Source of the DNA: Ananas comosus
Taxonomy: Eukaryota > Streptophyta > Magnoliopsida > Poales > Bromeliaceae
Assembly: GCF_001540865.1 (NCBI RefSeq)
Contig: NC_033627.1
Coordinates: forward strand, 9,401,267 to 9,465,266
DNA: 64,000 bases
Direction: 5' to 3'
This document shows, piece by piece, positions 45,481 to 56,119 of the stretch. Position 1 is the first letter of the stretch. The number at the start of each line of letters is the position of its first letter. The position numbers and the translations under genes were made by a program. The notes beneath the pieces are model-generated. The model made no database searches, was not told where the DNA came from, and saw only the letters and a program-made list of their open reading frames with translations.

Positions 45481-46682
45481 CTCTCATTTACCGACCAATC
45501 ATTCGACGAAATTCCTGAATAAAATCAGAGAACCCCCCATCTGTTTGACGAAATTCCTGAATGCAACAACGAGGCTAAAGAAGTTGAGTTATGAGCACCG
45601 TGACTTCACGCTCGTCGCCCAGAAGGTCTATGTCAGCATCTACAAAGTCGCACACGACTTCTCACCTTCTGAGTATCGCCGCGGAGATCATCCCCGTCAA
45701 CCAGTAGCCATCGAGCGNATTGGACTTTATCATATATATTTAAAGTTCAATTAACTAAATCAAACTCTAATTCATTTAATTAGAGTTTAATTTGAATCGA
45801 ACCTGGTTAAATCCCAATGTATATACATGGAATTTAACCAACCTTTCACCTTAGGGTGAACAATATTGTTAAGCACTGAAACATATGAAGCCCAATTAAA
45901 TCAATTTGATTATATACTTTGATATCTTGGTTCAGAATCAAATTCAATCAACCGTCGTACTGAATTATGTTATAAAATTCATCTTTTATTCAATCACAGC
46001 ATTACAAAGGTCTCTTAATCGAAGGTGCCCTAACACTTTGTAGGGGTAATTAACAATAAATGCTTGCGTTTATTGGAAGCCATGAATCCACAAAACCTGA
46101 TTTTCATACATATTCAAATATTAATCTGAATCATGAATACTACCCCACGGTGAAAAATCAAAATAAGATCAACCGTGCGAGGTACGTCATTCGTGGTGGC
46201 AGACAGGAGTATTTCGCTGAGGTCAGCGGTTGCCTACTGGGAACTATTGTTAATAGTTCTCACGCCCCTATTTTGTGGTTTTTATTTTAGAGCCATCCGC
46301 ACCGGAAGAGGCTAGGGATCGCGGCAAAGGGGTCACGTCTAGCTAGATCGCGAGGATCTTTACTGTTAGGTGGTTATCTCTCCTTTTGTATAGTTGGAGA
46401 GAGAACCAGTTCTGTACCCGTGTATAAAGGCCATCATTTTTGTATATCTCGCACTTGTACTTGAGATGTTATGATGTACCTATCTGTGGATCGTTTTAGT
46501 TGTTTAGTTCTTTTACTATTCTTCTTGTCATTAGATTCTAGATGTTGTATACTCTGATATCTCTAGATACTCGTTATACTTGTTTTATTTATCGCTTTGT
46601 TCTAGACGCCTTATATGTTGTTGGCATATGGCGGGTTTGGACACGCACCGGGCAGGCCTCCGTTGGGTCCCGGGGCATGACA

Positions 46683-47400
46683 GCGACGAAGATGATGACG
46701 GTGGCATAGATCTTAACGGCCGGCGGATTTGATTCGATATTTTCGAAAGATGTTGAAAGGTCCGAAGAAACGGGGAATCAAAGATTCCCCTTCCCTCTTT
46801 TTTCGAAAATATCAAACCGGCGATGCTAGAGATGACGTCGATGAAGATGATGACGGTGGCGCGGATCTGTTCGGCCGTCGGATTTGATTTGACATTTTTG
46901 AAAGATGTTGAATGGTCCGAAAAAACTGGGAATCAAAGATTCCCCTCCCCTCTTCTTTCGAAAATATTGAACCGGCGATGCTCGAGGTGGTCACGGCAAT
47001 ATAGATCACCCATTCCATCAATTAACGGCTTCGAATGGGGTATTGAGAGGTCCGAAGAAACGGGGAGCCATTGGCTCCCCTCCACACTCCCATCGAAACC
47101 GTCTAGATGGTATGGATGGCTACGGTAGCAAGACCTAAAAAAAAAAGAAAAGGGGAGAAGAAAAGAGATTTTTTTTTAATTTTTTTTGGCATGTTTTATT
47201 ATATTTTTTTCTCTTTTCTTCTTTCTTTTTTTTTCTTTACCTGTTGATCAGATAGCGGATTGGATGAGGCGGCTCGGCGATCTCTCCTCCTTTCCGTGGC
47301 TCGGCGATTTCTCATCTTTTTATCATAATCTCTCTCTCTATTGCTATCGTCTCTCCCTATGTATTTGTTCTCTCCTCTTTCTTTTTTTTATCGTCGTCCG
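46683..47400. repeat. Right-LTR copy of array C and following sequence
   Basis: Matches 27116-27653 and 30323-30440. Array C units lie at 46683-47100. The empty site for the solo LTR of the left copy is at 47325-47329. Confidence 0.85.
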
Positions 47401-48000
47401 CATTGATTTTTATTCTCATATTTATAATAAAAGGGGCGGCGAGAGATATTTTGAGGAGTCGGTTAGGGATTCAAATTTTGAATCGGTTGTTGGATGGTTG
47501 GAAAATATTTTGGGGGTTGGTTGGGAATTCGAAATTCGAAATCGAATTTTGAATCGGTTGTTGGATGGATAGGTATTCAAAATTTGAATGAATGTGGTTG
47601 GTTGGGAGATTTTTGGGAGTTGGCTGGGAATTCGAAATTCGAAATCGAATTTTGAATCAGTTGTGATTTGTTAGAAGTTGTTTTGGGAGTTGGTTGGGAA
47701 TTCAAAATCTAAAATCGAATTTTGAATCGGTTGTGATTTGAAATAGAATTTCGAATGGGGTTATTAGGATTATAGATATTTTCTAGAGTATGGATATGGA
47801 CCGTCATTGATCGAGCCCATTTTAATGAAATTTGTTGGGCACAAATAATAATAATCAATGGGCTGAAATGAGACCCGAATTATTGTATAGGCCTAAAATT
47901 TTAAAGGGCTTTAATGAGGCCCACCAACTCGCATCCATGAATGGGCCTATTGTGAATTATAATTATTGGCTCCAATATTTTTTTTTTTTCACTTCAAACA

Positions 48001-50749
48001 CTAAGCTATTACAAGCATTCACACCACATGCTTTTTACATATTACATTTTCGTTTTCTTTTCTTCTAAATACAATCAAGATTATTACAATATTGTTTTCC
48101 TTTTTTCCTACACCCCTAGCTAGGCTGACTCGGGGTATTGCTATCTCTAGTCTCAGTAGTAGGGCGCTATCTACGGAGGTACGCCCTTTCCACGTGCTGC
48201 CGCGCCGCTCGCGTGTGAATCTGTAATCTCCAAAACAACGTGGGGTGAGAACTATTGTCTATAGTTCCCAGTGGGTACGGCCACCCAAGGGAAGAGCACA
48301 ACCCACCAGGTCCCAAGGAGGCACTGCAACATGTTAGTTCAACAGATATCCAACAGATATATATGCAAGTATTAAAATACATATTATGCCTCTCAACACG
48401 CAACAATACAAATCGTGCAACTATGCAACTCAACATGCAATAAGCTAAGTAGATCGACCGATTCTACTTTCAATCCTGCTATTCATAGTTCATCCAATTG
48501 ACTTTTAAGTTTTCCTCTATCTTAAATTCATGTCAATTATAACTCTGCTCATAAGGTTTCATCTACCTTTGATCCATATAATTTGCTCTTTGCTTTTAAG
48601 GTTTCTTCTACCTTAACCAAGCTAGCCACCCGACTCGGCCTCGAGTCAATCATCTGCGGAATACCGCATAAAACCAGGCTCAAGGTGAAGGACGTCTCAC
48701 ATGCACCTCAGTCTTAAATCCACTAAACTGGGATGCCAACTGGGATGCAAATCCACTCTACTGGGATTCATCCACGGCTCATAATGTATGTCACTCAATC
48801 TCACTCGCTAACCGTAAGGTTATGCCCAACTCACATTTCAAATCTCAGAGGTGAGGAGACTCTGCGCTACACACACCCGAGATCGCCTACTGGGTAATCA
48901 AGTTACTCAAACACGACTACTACAGCGGAGCTCACTACTTGGGTGGAGCGACCACGCCAAGGTCAAACAGACTATATGAGTATGATCCAATCCTCTCACT
49001 CGAGGATACCCTGTCTAGTAGGGTTAACAACAACACGGAAAATCCACTAACCCCAATACTCATGCCATAAGTGTCTCTACTACACAAGGTTCACGTGGCA
49101 CATATCCACAACTCGGGAAATCATCTATCCCTATGTTCATGTCACAGTGTCTCTACTACACTAGTCCAAATGCCACTCGATCTACTTGACATTCTACTCG
49201 TCCACATCGAGTATTATAGTTTTCATGTTCTTGTTTTCCAATGTTGAGCTCTCTAATCAACCTAGAGTTATCGACTCAAGTTCACATTTACATGAATCTG
49301 GCACATGCTGCAACATATCATCATGCATATTCATCTAACATAATCCACAATATATCAACATGCATATTCCATCTCATGCATGCATATAGCCTCTATGTCA
49401 TGCATTCATATAGCATCTCATAGTAGGTAACAACATCAAGCATAATACGATTCCTACATTCACATTATCACGTACAACCTACCAAATATACATACATGCA
49501 TCAATAGTAACCATGCATCATCATTATCATCTATGGTAGTTCAATCATAACATTCATTTCATGCAACCACATGTTTTGCAACTAACTACGATTATATGCA
49601 TCAATGATAAACAACACTCCACTTCGACATGAAAGTGAGCTAATATCTTCGATGAGCACAACCCACCTCGCAACGCTTTCCGATTGCTTGTCGACACTTG
49701 CAATTGGGCTCCCGCGGCACACGATACCCGGTTCGGCTCGAATTCGCAATCGGCAACCAAACGCCAGCTAATCCGCGACCTAGGGTCATCAATGGCTCTT
49801 CTCTAACCTTCAATTAGAGAACAATAGGATTTAATTAGATCAAAACCCTCATTTACTCCAAAACCCCAAAATCCTCATTCTAACCCTAGCATATGTATAG
49901 TCCCCAAATAACCCAAATTAAATGGAGAAAATATGTTAGAGACACTCTAGAGGCTACTAAAACACTAAGTATAAAGGATTTAGCCAAATCCTAAACACTT
50001 ACCGAATTGCGAACGCCGAGTCGAAAGCACGCCGCTCAACCGGGCACACGAAGACCCGATCCGACGCTCCACACGCGTTTCCAAGCCCACTCTCCGCCAA
50101 GCCTCCGAATTTGGGAGAGTAAGATAAAGAGAGTATGGAGATATCTAGAGAGAGAAAGGGAAGGTTTCTCTCTCCCTCTCCATACGCGCGTGTGTGTGTG
50201 TGTTGGCTAGGAAGAAGAAGAAAGGGGAGAAGAAACCCCTTTTATAGTCAACCTCCATCCCAACATTAACACAATTTCAGTTTAGTAGCTCAGAATCTGT
50301 TACTTTTCGCCGGAGCCCTTCTGAATGTCCGTTTTCTCTCAAATTTGACAGTCAAGCTCAGTTTAAGTTAATAAGAAGAACGATATCTTAATTTCTCAGT
50401 TTCGACCATTTTTTGGCCACCGAAACCCCTACCGACTAAAATCTCTGACAGATAGAAGTCAGATTTTATTTTCCACTTTTCGGGTGTCGGAATGACATGA
50501 AACTTTAAATCTAGCATCATAAAAATAATCCCGACATATTTTCAGATTTTTATAATTTTCTAACACTGTGAATTTTCTGCTAAAATATCAGTCCCGTTCT
50601 TTACTGAAAATTTTAAATTTTCTGTTTCCATTCAAATTTCAGCACAAGTCATTCTGACTTACATTTTACTTCTTTAAGTCCAATAAAAATAGTATCTTAC
50701 ACTATTTTTATTTACACTTACTTTTATATTAAGAATCCGGTACATTACA
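48001..50749 (-). repeat. Main part of the outer element's 5' LTR
   Basis: About 2.75 kb that continue the LTR piece at 25149-25251. The right end AAGAATCCGGTACATTACA equals the end at 13736. Typical LTR motifs include GGGGTGAGAACTATTGTCTA near 48241. No gene; the open frames are short and lack features. Confidence 0.75.
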
Positions 50750-50769
50750 CTGCACCTGTGGACGTTTAG

Positions 50770-51297
50770 TGTCACACCCCAAAAATCCCACATCGGATGG
50801 GAATGGGGTTGTCATTGGGTTTATAAGAGACTTAGACACTAGTAATAATAACTGGGCTTAAGCATTTTGGGTCGGTGTTTGGGCCCAACGAGTTATTGTT
50901 GCTAGTGGGCTGAGTCGTAACATTTGATATCAGAGCCAATTACCAGCCGGAAATATGTGGCTAGTCTCGGTTGAGCCAGGGTCTGAAAGACAAGATGATA
51001 GGCTATGCTAGAATCTGTATGACAATGTGACCGGATATACCAGGGTCTGGATGACAAGACTAGCGAGATGCATCTCACGGCTATACCAGGGTGTGGATGA
51101 CAAGACTAGCGAGATGTATCTCACATCGCCTGGTGATCTTAGGCTGTGTATGTGATTTAATCCCACATCGGATAGAAATGTAGATGTGATTGGGTATATT
51201 AGAGACTTAGACACTACTAATAATAACTGGGCTTAAGTAATTTGGGCCAGTGTTTGGGCCCAACGAGTTATTGTTGCTAGTGGGCTGGGCCCTAACA
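50770..51297 (+). mobile_element. TRIM retroelement (terminal-repeat retrotransposon in miniature)
   Basis: Two direct repeats of 153 bp each (50770-50922 and 51145-51297) share CCCACATCGGAT, AGAGACTTAGACACTA and GGGCCCAACGAGTTATTGTT. They begin TGT and end ACA. TTGATATCAGAGCC follows the first repeat, a degenerate initiator-Met primer-binding site. The 222-bp interior has no ORF but contains three copies of CCAGGGTCTGGATGACAAG-like sequence. No clear 5-bp TSD. It lies about 1.5 kb upstream of the MLF start codon. Confidence 0.88.
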
Positions 51298-51339
51298 TTC
51301 AAGTTGTTCAAAAGCCTTCCTTGTCCTACCTCTCATAGC

Positions 51340-52060
51340 TTGAAGTTTCAAATCTCAAATTTTAAATTTTAAAATTCAAAATTTTAAATTTTAATATTTT
51401 AAGATAAAATTTAAATTTTGACATTTTAGATTTTAAAACTTACATTTAAAAATTTAAAAATTTAAAATTTAGAATTACAAGTTTTAAGTTTCAAATTACA
51501 AAATTAAAATTTAAAATTTAAAATTTAATTTTACTTTTAAATTACAAACTTCAAAAAAAATTCAAAATTTAAATTTTTAATTTTCCAATCTGAATTTAAA
51601 ATTTGAGTTTCAAATTTAAATTCTAAATTTAAAATTTAAAATTTAAAATTCAAGATTGAAATTTGAAATTCAAAATTTAAAATTTAAAACTTAATTTAAA
51701 ACTCAAATTTTAAATTTTAAATTTTAAATTTTAAATTTTGAATGTTCAAATCTTAAATTTTAAATTTTAAATTTTAAATTTTAAATTTTACATTTTAAAT
51801 TGAAAATTGAAAATTGAAAATTTAAGATTTGAAAATTCAAAATTCAAAATTTAAAATTTAAAATTTAAAATTTGAGTTTTAAATTAAAATTTAAATTTTA
51901 GATTTTGAATTTCAAATTTCAAATCTTAAATTTCATAAGATTTAAAATTTGAAATTCAAATTTTAAATTGATATTGAAAAATTAAAAAATTTAAATTTAA
52001 ATTTAAAAATTAAAATTTAAATATAAATTCAAATTTTAAATTATTTTAATATAAAATTTA
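51340..52060. repeat. AT-rich simple sequence (AAATTTTAAATTTTAAA)
   Basis: About 720 bp of near-palindromic AAATTTTAAATTT permutations. It is scaffold/matrix-attachment-like in composition. No coding potential. Confidence 0.9.
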
Positions 52061-52788
52061 GTAAAAATATTAATATAGGTAAATATCAAAAAAAAAAATT
52101 TTACCAAACAGCATTAATAAATTATTTCAAAAAAATTACTTTTATCTAAATTCATCTAAATTCAGTAAAATATTCTACAGCTTTTTATCGAAATTAAAAT
52201 CATTAATTCTTCCATATCAAAATCACTACTACATAAGTCAGTTTTTCAAAGTTAGGCAAATAGGCCCTAAGGTTGCTGGACCACAGCGCTGCTGCACAAG
52301 ACGCGTGCCGCTTTTTCTAGAGTATTCGCGCACTTCGCCAATTCTTCTTTCCCAGGGGAAACAGAGAGAAAAAAAAATCTATAACCGCCTCTTTTTTTTT
52401 TTTTTTTTGCCCTCCAGGTCGGCTGCGCGTGCTGTTTCGGGTCAATTCGATCTAGTTATCGCCGATTTTATAGTTTTCTCTTGTGTACGATGATTTATCA
52501 ATCAATTTATTTATAAATGAAATTTGAGGTGTCGAACTTTTAACGGGGCTTAGGCGGGTAGCGTGCATCATAATCAACAATTTGCTTCGTACTGGGGTTC
52601 ATATTTACTATTGACCTTTGGAAGACGTAAGAATTTGTTTGATTTTGTTTTAATTGTTGCCGATCTACCTTTGGATTCTCTTTGGCTTCTGAATTAAGAT
52701 TAGGTTTTCTTCCAGAAAACATAAATAGCATAATAAAATCGCTTCTTAGCTGCGTTCTTGTATCTCCGCAGAGATCTGCACGGGAGAT
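52061..52788 (+). promoter_or_regulatory. Upstream region and 5' leader of the MLF gene
   Basis: AT-rich sequence until about 52260, then more GC-balanced DNA with pyrimidine tracts (52390-52408). The transcription start cannot be fixed. A likely 5'-UTR splice acceptor TATCTCCGCAG ends at 52771, 18 bases before the ATG at 52789. No clear TATA box at a fitting distance. Confidence 0.45.
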
Positions 52789-54848
52789 ATGGAGAGGAGA
52801 GGAGGGGGGAGGAATGATTTCTTCGGATTTGGGGATCCTTTTACTGGGTTTGGTGGCGGGAGGGATGATTTATTTGGGTTTGGGGATCCATTTGCTGGAT
52901 TTGGGGGTTTTGGGAGACCTGGTACTGGTAGCCTCGTATCTAGCTTCTTTGGTGGGAGGAATCCTTTTGATGACCCCTTCTTTACTCGGCCCTTTGGGTA
53001 CCTGATGGGCCCGAGCATGTTTGACCCGAGGCCGGGCATCCTCGGAGACACGGGCAATACCGGATTCATTGAGCAAGCTCCGCCTCCAAGTAAACCCAGG
53101 GGTCCGGTCATCAAGGAGCTGAACTCTGATGATGAAGAAGAAGATGAGGAAGAGAAGATTCACAAGGACAAGAAAGATAACCCCCGAAAGCATTCGCGGT
53201 CGAGTGAGGAGCCTGATGTCCAGCACCCTGTTGAAGAAACGGAAGGTGGATAATTTTTGCTGATTTTAATTCGCCGCAGAAAGAAGCATCTGACTTCTTC
53301 CCAGTAGTTATTATTTGGTTCGCTTATTGGTTTGAATGGACTACTAACTATGGTTGACATTTTATTAGTCGGTGTTTCTGTTGATCTTTTCTTTGTAACT
53401 TATCTTGTAATGGTCGACTGGTTGGTTTACTTGAATCCATATTTGATCAGCGGAAATGCTCTGCGGTAATACTATAAAGCTAGTAGGTTTTCTTTGTGCC
53501 GGTTTGAGTAGATGGACCAAATTGGATTTGGAAATATGTTAGAGGGGCACCTTAACCTTATCGAACGCAGTGTGTAAACTTGCAAATAGATGGAACTTAG
53601 TTTGTGGTCTACACCTGTATATTTCTTAGTGAGCTTTTAGTTCTGTTGCAGTGCTGTTACAATTATTACCTATGTGCAGAGGTTGATATTTGACGATAAA
53701 CGGCTATAGGATAAATGCTGAACTCCCTCTTTGCTTGTTTTATCTGCAGAGAAAAGGAGCCGACTTATGGAGTATAAGAACGGGTTTCAGAGAGCTAGTA
53801 CCTCGCGATCAAAAGCTCATGCTTATACTTTCCAGAGCTCAACTGTGACTTATGGTGGTCGTAATGCTTCTTATTATACTTCATCCACGACAAGAAGAAC
53901 TGGTGGTGATGGAGTAAGTAACTTTGGTGGTCGTTTATTGCTTTCCTGATCTGTTGCAACATGACAGATTGGTGATGACCCTACATAGGCCTAGTTAGGA
54001 ATGTTGCATAGAATTGTTGCTCTACTAGGTATTGAGGCCATTCTTATACGGATGTTTTGGACCTTTGTCCAATAGGATCACACATTGATACATAAACTTT
54101 GTATTGCGGCACTGCACGAATTCTTATGTAGTAGAAAAAGCAACCTGTTCATTTTTTCCTCCAGAGCGTTCACATACAACATGATTTCGTGCACATGGGA
54201 TCAGAAATATTCATAATGGAGAAGTTAGTACCAGTGCCTGGTCACACTACAATAGTCTTTGCAAAGTGGGCTAAGGTTGAGTTGAGATGAGTTAAGGATG
54301 TGTCATGATTTAATGGTGTCGCTCACATGTATATATATATTTTTTGTTTTATTAGGTTACTGTCGAAGAAAGTAAGGAGGCAGATACCACAACTGGCAGG
54401 GCCACCCATAGAATATCTCGAGGAATTCGTGACAAGGTCATCCAGTGCTACTAAGCTCTCCTTTTCTGTCATATTTCTTGTTTGTGTTGCTGCATAGTTC
54501 CTTTGTACACTGAGTGAAATATATTTTATCCATCAATTCAGTGGTGAGGTAGGATTTCACTAAATTTATCAGATGTTGTTCGCTTTGCAGGGGCATTCAG
54601 TGACAAGGAAACTGAACTCTGATGGAAGAGTTGACACTATGCAGACATTGCACAACCTGAATGAAGGTTTGAACTCTTAAAAGCTGAATGATGTTTGTAT
54701 ACCTAAAAGATGTTTGTATGTCTCCCTTTGGTTTTTCTATTTTATGTATTCATATATTTTTCTTCTTTAGATGAGCTTGCTGGGTTTGAGGAAGCTTGGA
54801 AGGGAAAAGCAAGGCAGCACTTACCTGGTTGGAACCCCAGTTCTACTA
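52789..54848 (+). CDS. Myeloid leukemia factor (MLF) homologue, 5' part of the gene
   Basis: Five exons join in frame: 52789-53245, 53750-53913, 54356-54436, 54591-54666 and 54771-54848, all with GT...AG introns. They give 285 codons plus one base. The N-terminus has a repeated FFGFGDPF / LFGFGDPF motif and is Gly/Phe-rich. An acidic and then basic stretch follows (NSDDEEEDEEEKIHKDKK, about residues 106-123). The MLF core follows from exon 2: FQSSTVTYGGRNASYYTSS, KEADTTTGRATHRISRGI, GHSVTRKLNSDGRVDTMQTL and DELAGFEEAWKGKARQHLPG. MLF proteins are conserved from animals to plants and in animals bind Hsp70/DnaJ and 14-3-3 partners; the plant role is not settled. The C-terminal exons are not found in the window. 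Confidence 0.9.
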
Positions 54849-56119
54849 GTAAGTTAATTCATCAAATTGACTAAATTTTGTTGATTTTTCCTGTTTGCTG
54901 GTAGCATGGTCAATCTACAACCCGTATTTTGAGTTCTTGTAGGGCAAAAGTTTCGGATCAACAATCACATTAGGATCATATAAAATTGCTACCATTTGCA
55001 AATCAATCAATCCAACTTATAACTCATTCTCTTAATGATTGTCCGATCTAGGAACAGTGGTTGTAATATATGACTGGTTGATTCCTTGATGCATGCTAAT
55101 TAGAAACAATACTGACCGGAATCCAGTCATAAAGAAATTTAATTATTGAAGGAACCTAGCATTGAAGAGAAGTGTAATGTAATGATGGAACAACTAAAGC
55201 TATAATTATCGAGAGCAAAGCATGTACAGAAGGTCAAAATTATGGCTGTGTAAACTTTGCCCAAAACATTGTTGCCAAATGCGAGTGTCTCGCTAACTTG
55301 GACGCTCGATCAAGATAAACCCCACCAGCACCTTACCACCTTTAAGGCTGAGCACTTATCTTTGCACCTAGCTAAGTGCCTTAGGCCGAGTAGGTGACTA
55401 TGGTATGCTCTTTGTTTGGTGTATTGGGCTTTACATTTCTCTCACTTCTATTTTCTAACTTACAAATAAGTGCAAGCATGGGTGGATGAGAGTGAACAAT
55501 TTTATCATGTTTAGTTTTTACTCATTTGTCCTACCTAACTTACCTAGAGTACGTCAAGAAGAGCACAAAGTGAAGCTAACTTAGAGCTTGATGCCAAAAC
55601 TTGCTGTGAAAAAGTAAAAAATTGACTAATATTCCAGTTGCTTAACCTTTATAGCACTAAAAAGTCTATATTTCAAGATATGTCGGTGTTTTAATTTGTT
55701 TGTATGTTTTTAACTTTCTTGTGGAAAAAATGTACAAACCTTGCCTGATTACCGCATTACGAAATGAAAAAAGTTGCTAACTTTTTCCTTGTAAGTTGTT
55801 TAAAGTTTCACTGTCGTCTTTGTATTTTTTAAGTGGACAAGTGACACCTTGAATTCTGATAATTGTTCTAAGCCCTTTGATAGATTTTAACATATCTATC
55901 AGTAGCCTATCTGCTCTAAAGGAAGAGGGAACTCCTCATTTAACTTTGCCTAAGCTAGAAGCCTATTGAGAAGAAACTTTTCTCTATTAATTTAAATAAC
56001 CATGGAATATAAAAGAGGAGAGACCTCTTATCTATAACTTATAAGCTTGGGATCAGCATAATAATCCTAATATGATAAGAAAACCCAATATGGAGAGGAT
56101 AAATTAAAACTACTCTCAT

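Larger units (their letters stand above)
43840..45717 (+). other. GC-rich segment inside the solo LTR
   Basis: Its base composition is sharply different from the surrounding AT-rich LTR. Besides the hydratase fragment it is mostly GCCGCGCCACCC-like and GCCCGAAGCCGCC-like sequence that keeps several frames open. No other conserved protein is recognisable. Confidence 0.6.
42836..46205 (+). mobile_element. Solo LTR of an Ogre-like relative carrying a host gene fragment
   Basis: Starts TGTTGAAGCATAAAAA and ends GGTGGCAGACA, the same ends as the Ogre-like LTRs. The 5-bp TSD GGAGT is perfect (42831-42835 and 46206-46210). The last 200 bases resemble the other LTR's end in reverse orientation (37680-37880). 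The middle differs completely: an A tract at 43803-43833, a 1.8-kb GC-rich segment with a piece of enoyl-CoA hydratase, and two tandem arrays. An n stands at 43239 and another at 45718, the latter exactly where GC-rich sequence gives way to AT-rich LTR sequence. Confidence 0.85.
40761..46682 (+). mobile_element. Solo LTR (GTACCGGTAC-rich Ty3 family), itself interrupted
   Basis: Starts TGTAACGTACTG and ends GGGGCATGACA. The TSD is GCGGC (40756-40760) versus GCGAC (46683-46687), one mismatch. The empty site is seen in the left Ogre LTR at 27116-27120. Without the nested insertion (42836-46205) the LTR is about 2.55 kb. GTACCGG-type palindromes are at 40980-41035 and a TATA box is at 41171. Shared LTR motifs lie near 41770 (CCCGGTGGGTTTGACCTCACC) and 46240 (GGGAACTATTGTTAATAGTT). 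Confidence 0.88.
25252..48000 (-). mobile_element. Ogre/Tat-like LTR retrotransposon with very long LTRs
   Basis: The LTR starts TGTTTGAAGTG and ends GTGGTGGCAGACA on the - strand. The right LTR is 37680-48000, about 4.4 kb without its insertion. The left LTR is 25252-30985 and lacks about 1.3 kb at its end. Between them lie the polypurine tract, gag, an ORF upstream of gag, and a primer-binding site. Huge repeat-rich LTRs plus an extra ORF before gag are features of the Tat/Ogre lineage. No polymerase is seen, so it is non-autonomous or deleted. It split an older LTR (25149-25251 and 48001-50749). Confidence 0.75.
37680..48000 (-). repeat. Right (5') LTR of the Ogre-like element
   Basis: The + strand starts TGTCTGCCACCACG and ends CACTTCAAACA. 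It is interrupted by the solo LTR 40761-46682. Without it the LTR is about 4.4 kb, very long for a plant LTR. Most of it is tandem arrays. Confidence 0.85.
13404..50749 (-). mobile_element. Outer host element of the nest: old Ty3-type, LARD-like retroelement
   Basis: The two LTR ends match over about 333 bp: 13404-13736 and 50417-50749, both finishing AAGAATCCGGTACATTACA on the + strand (the - strand start of the LTR). I count roughly 20 mismatches by eye, so the element is old. A polypurine tract abuts the left LTR (13737-13749). A tRNA-iMet primer-binding site abuts the other LTR (25130-25141). Only gag relics are seen inside and no polymerase, so it is probably a non-autonomous large retrotransposon derivative. 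Most of the span belongs to later insertions, listed separately. Confidence 0.75.
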
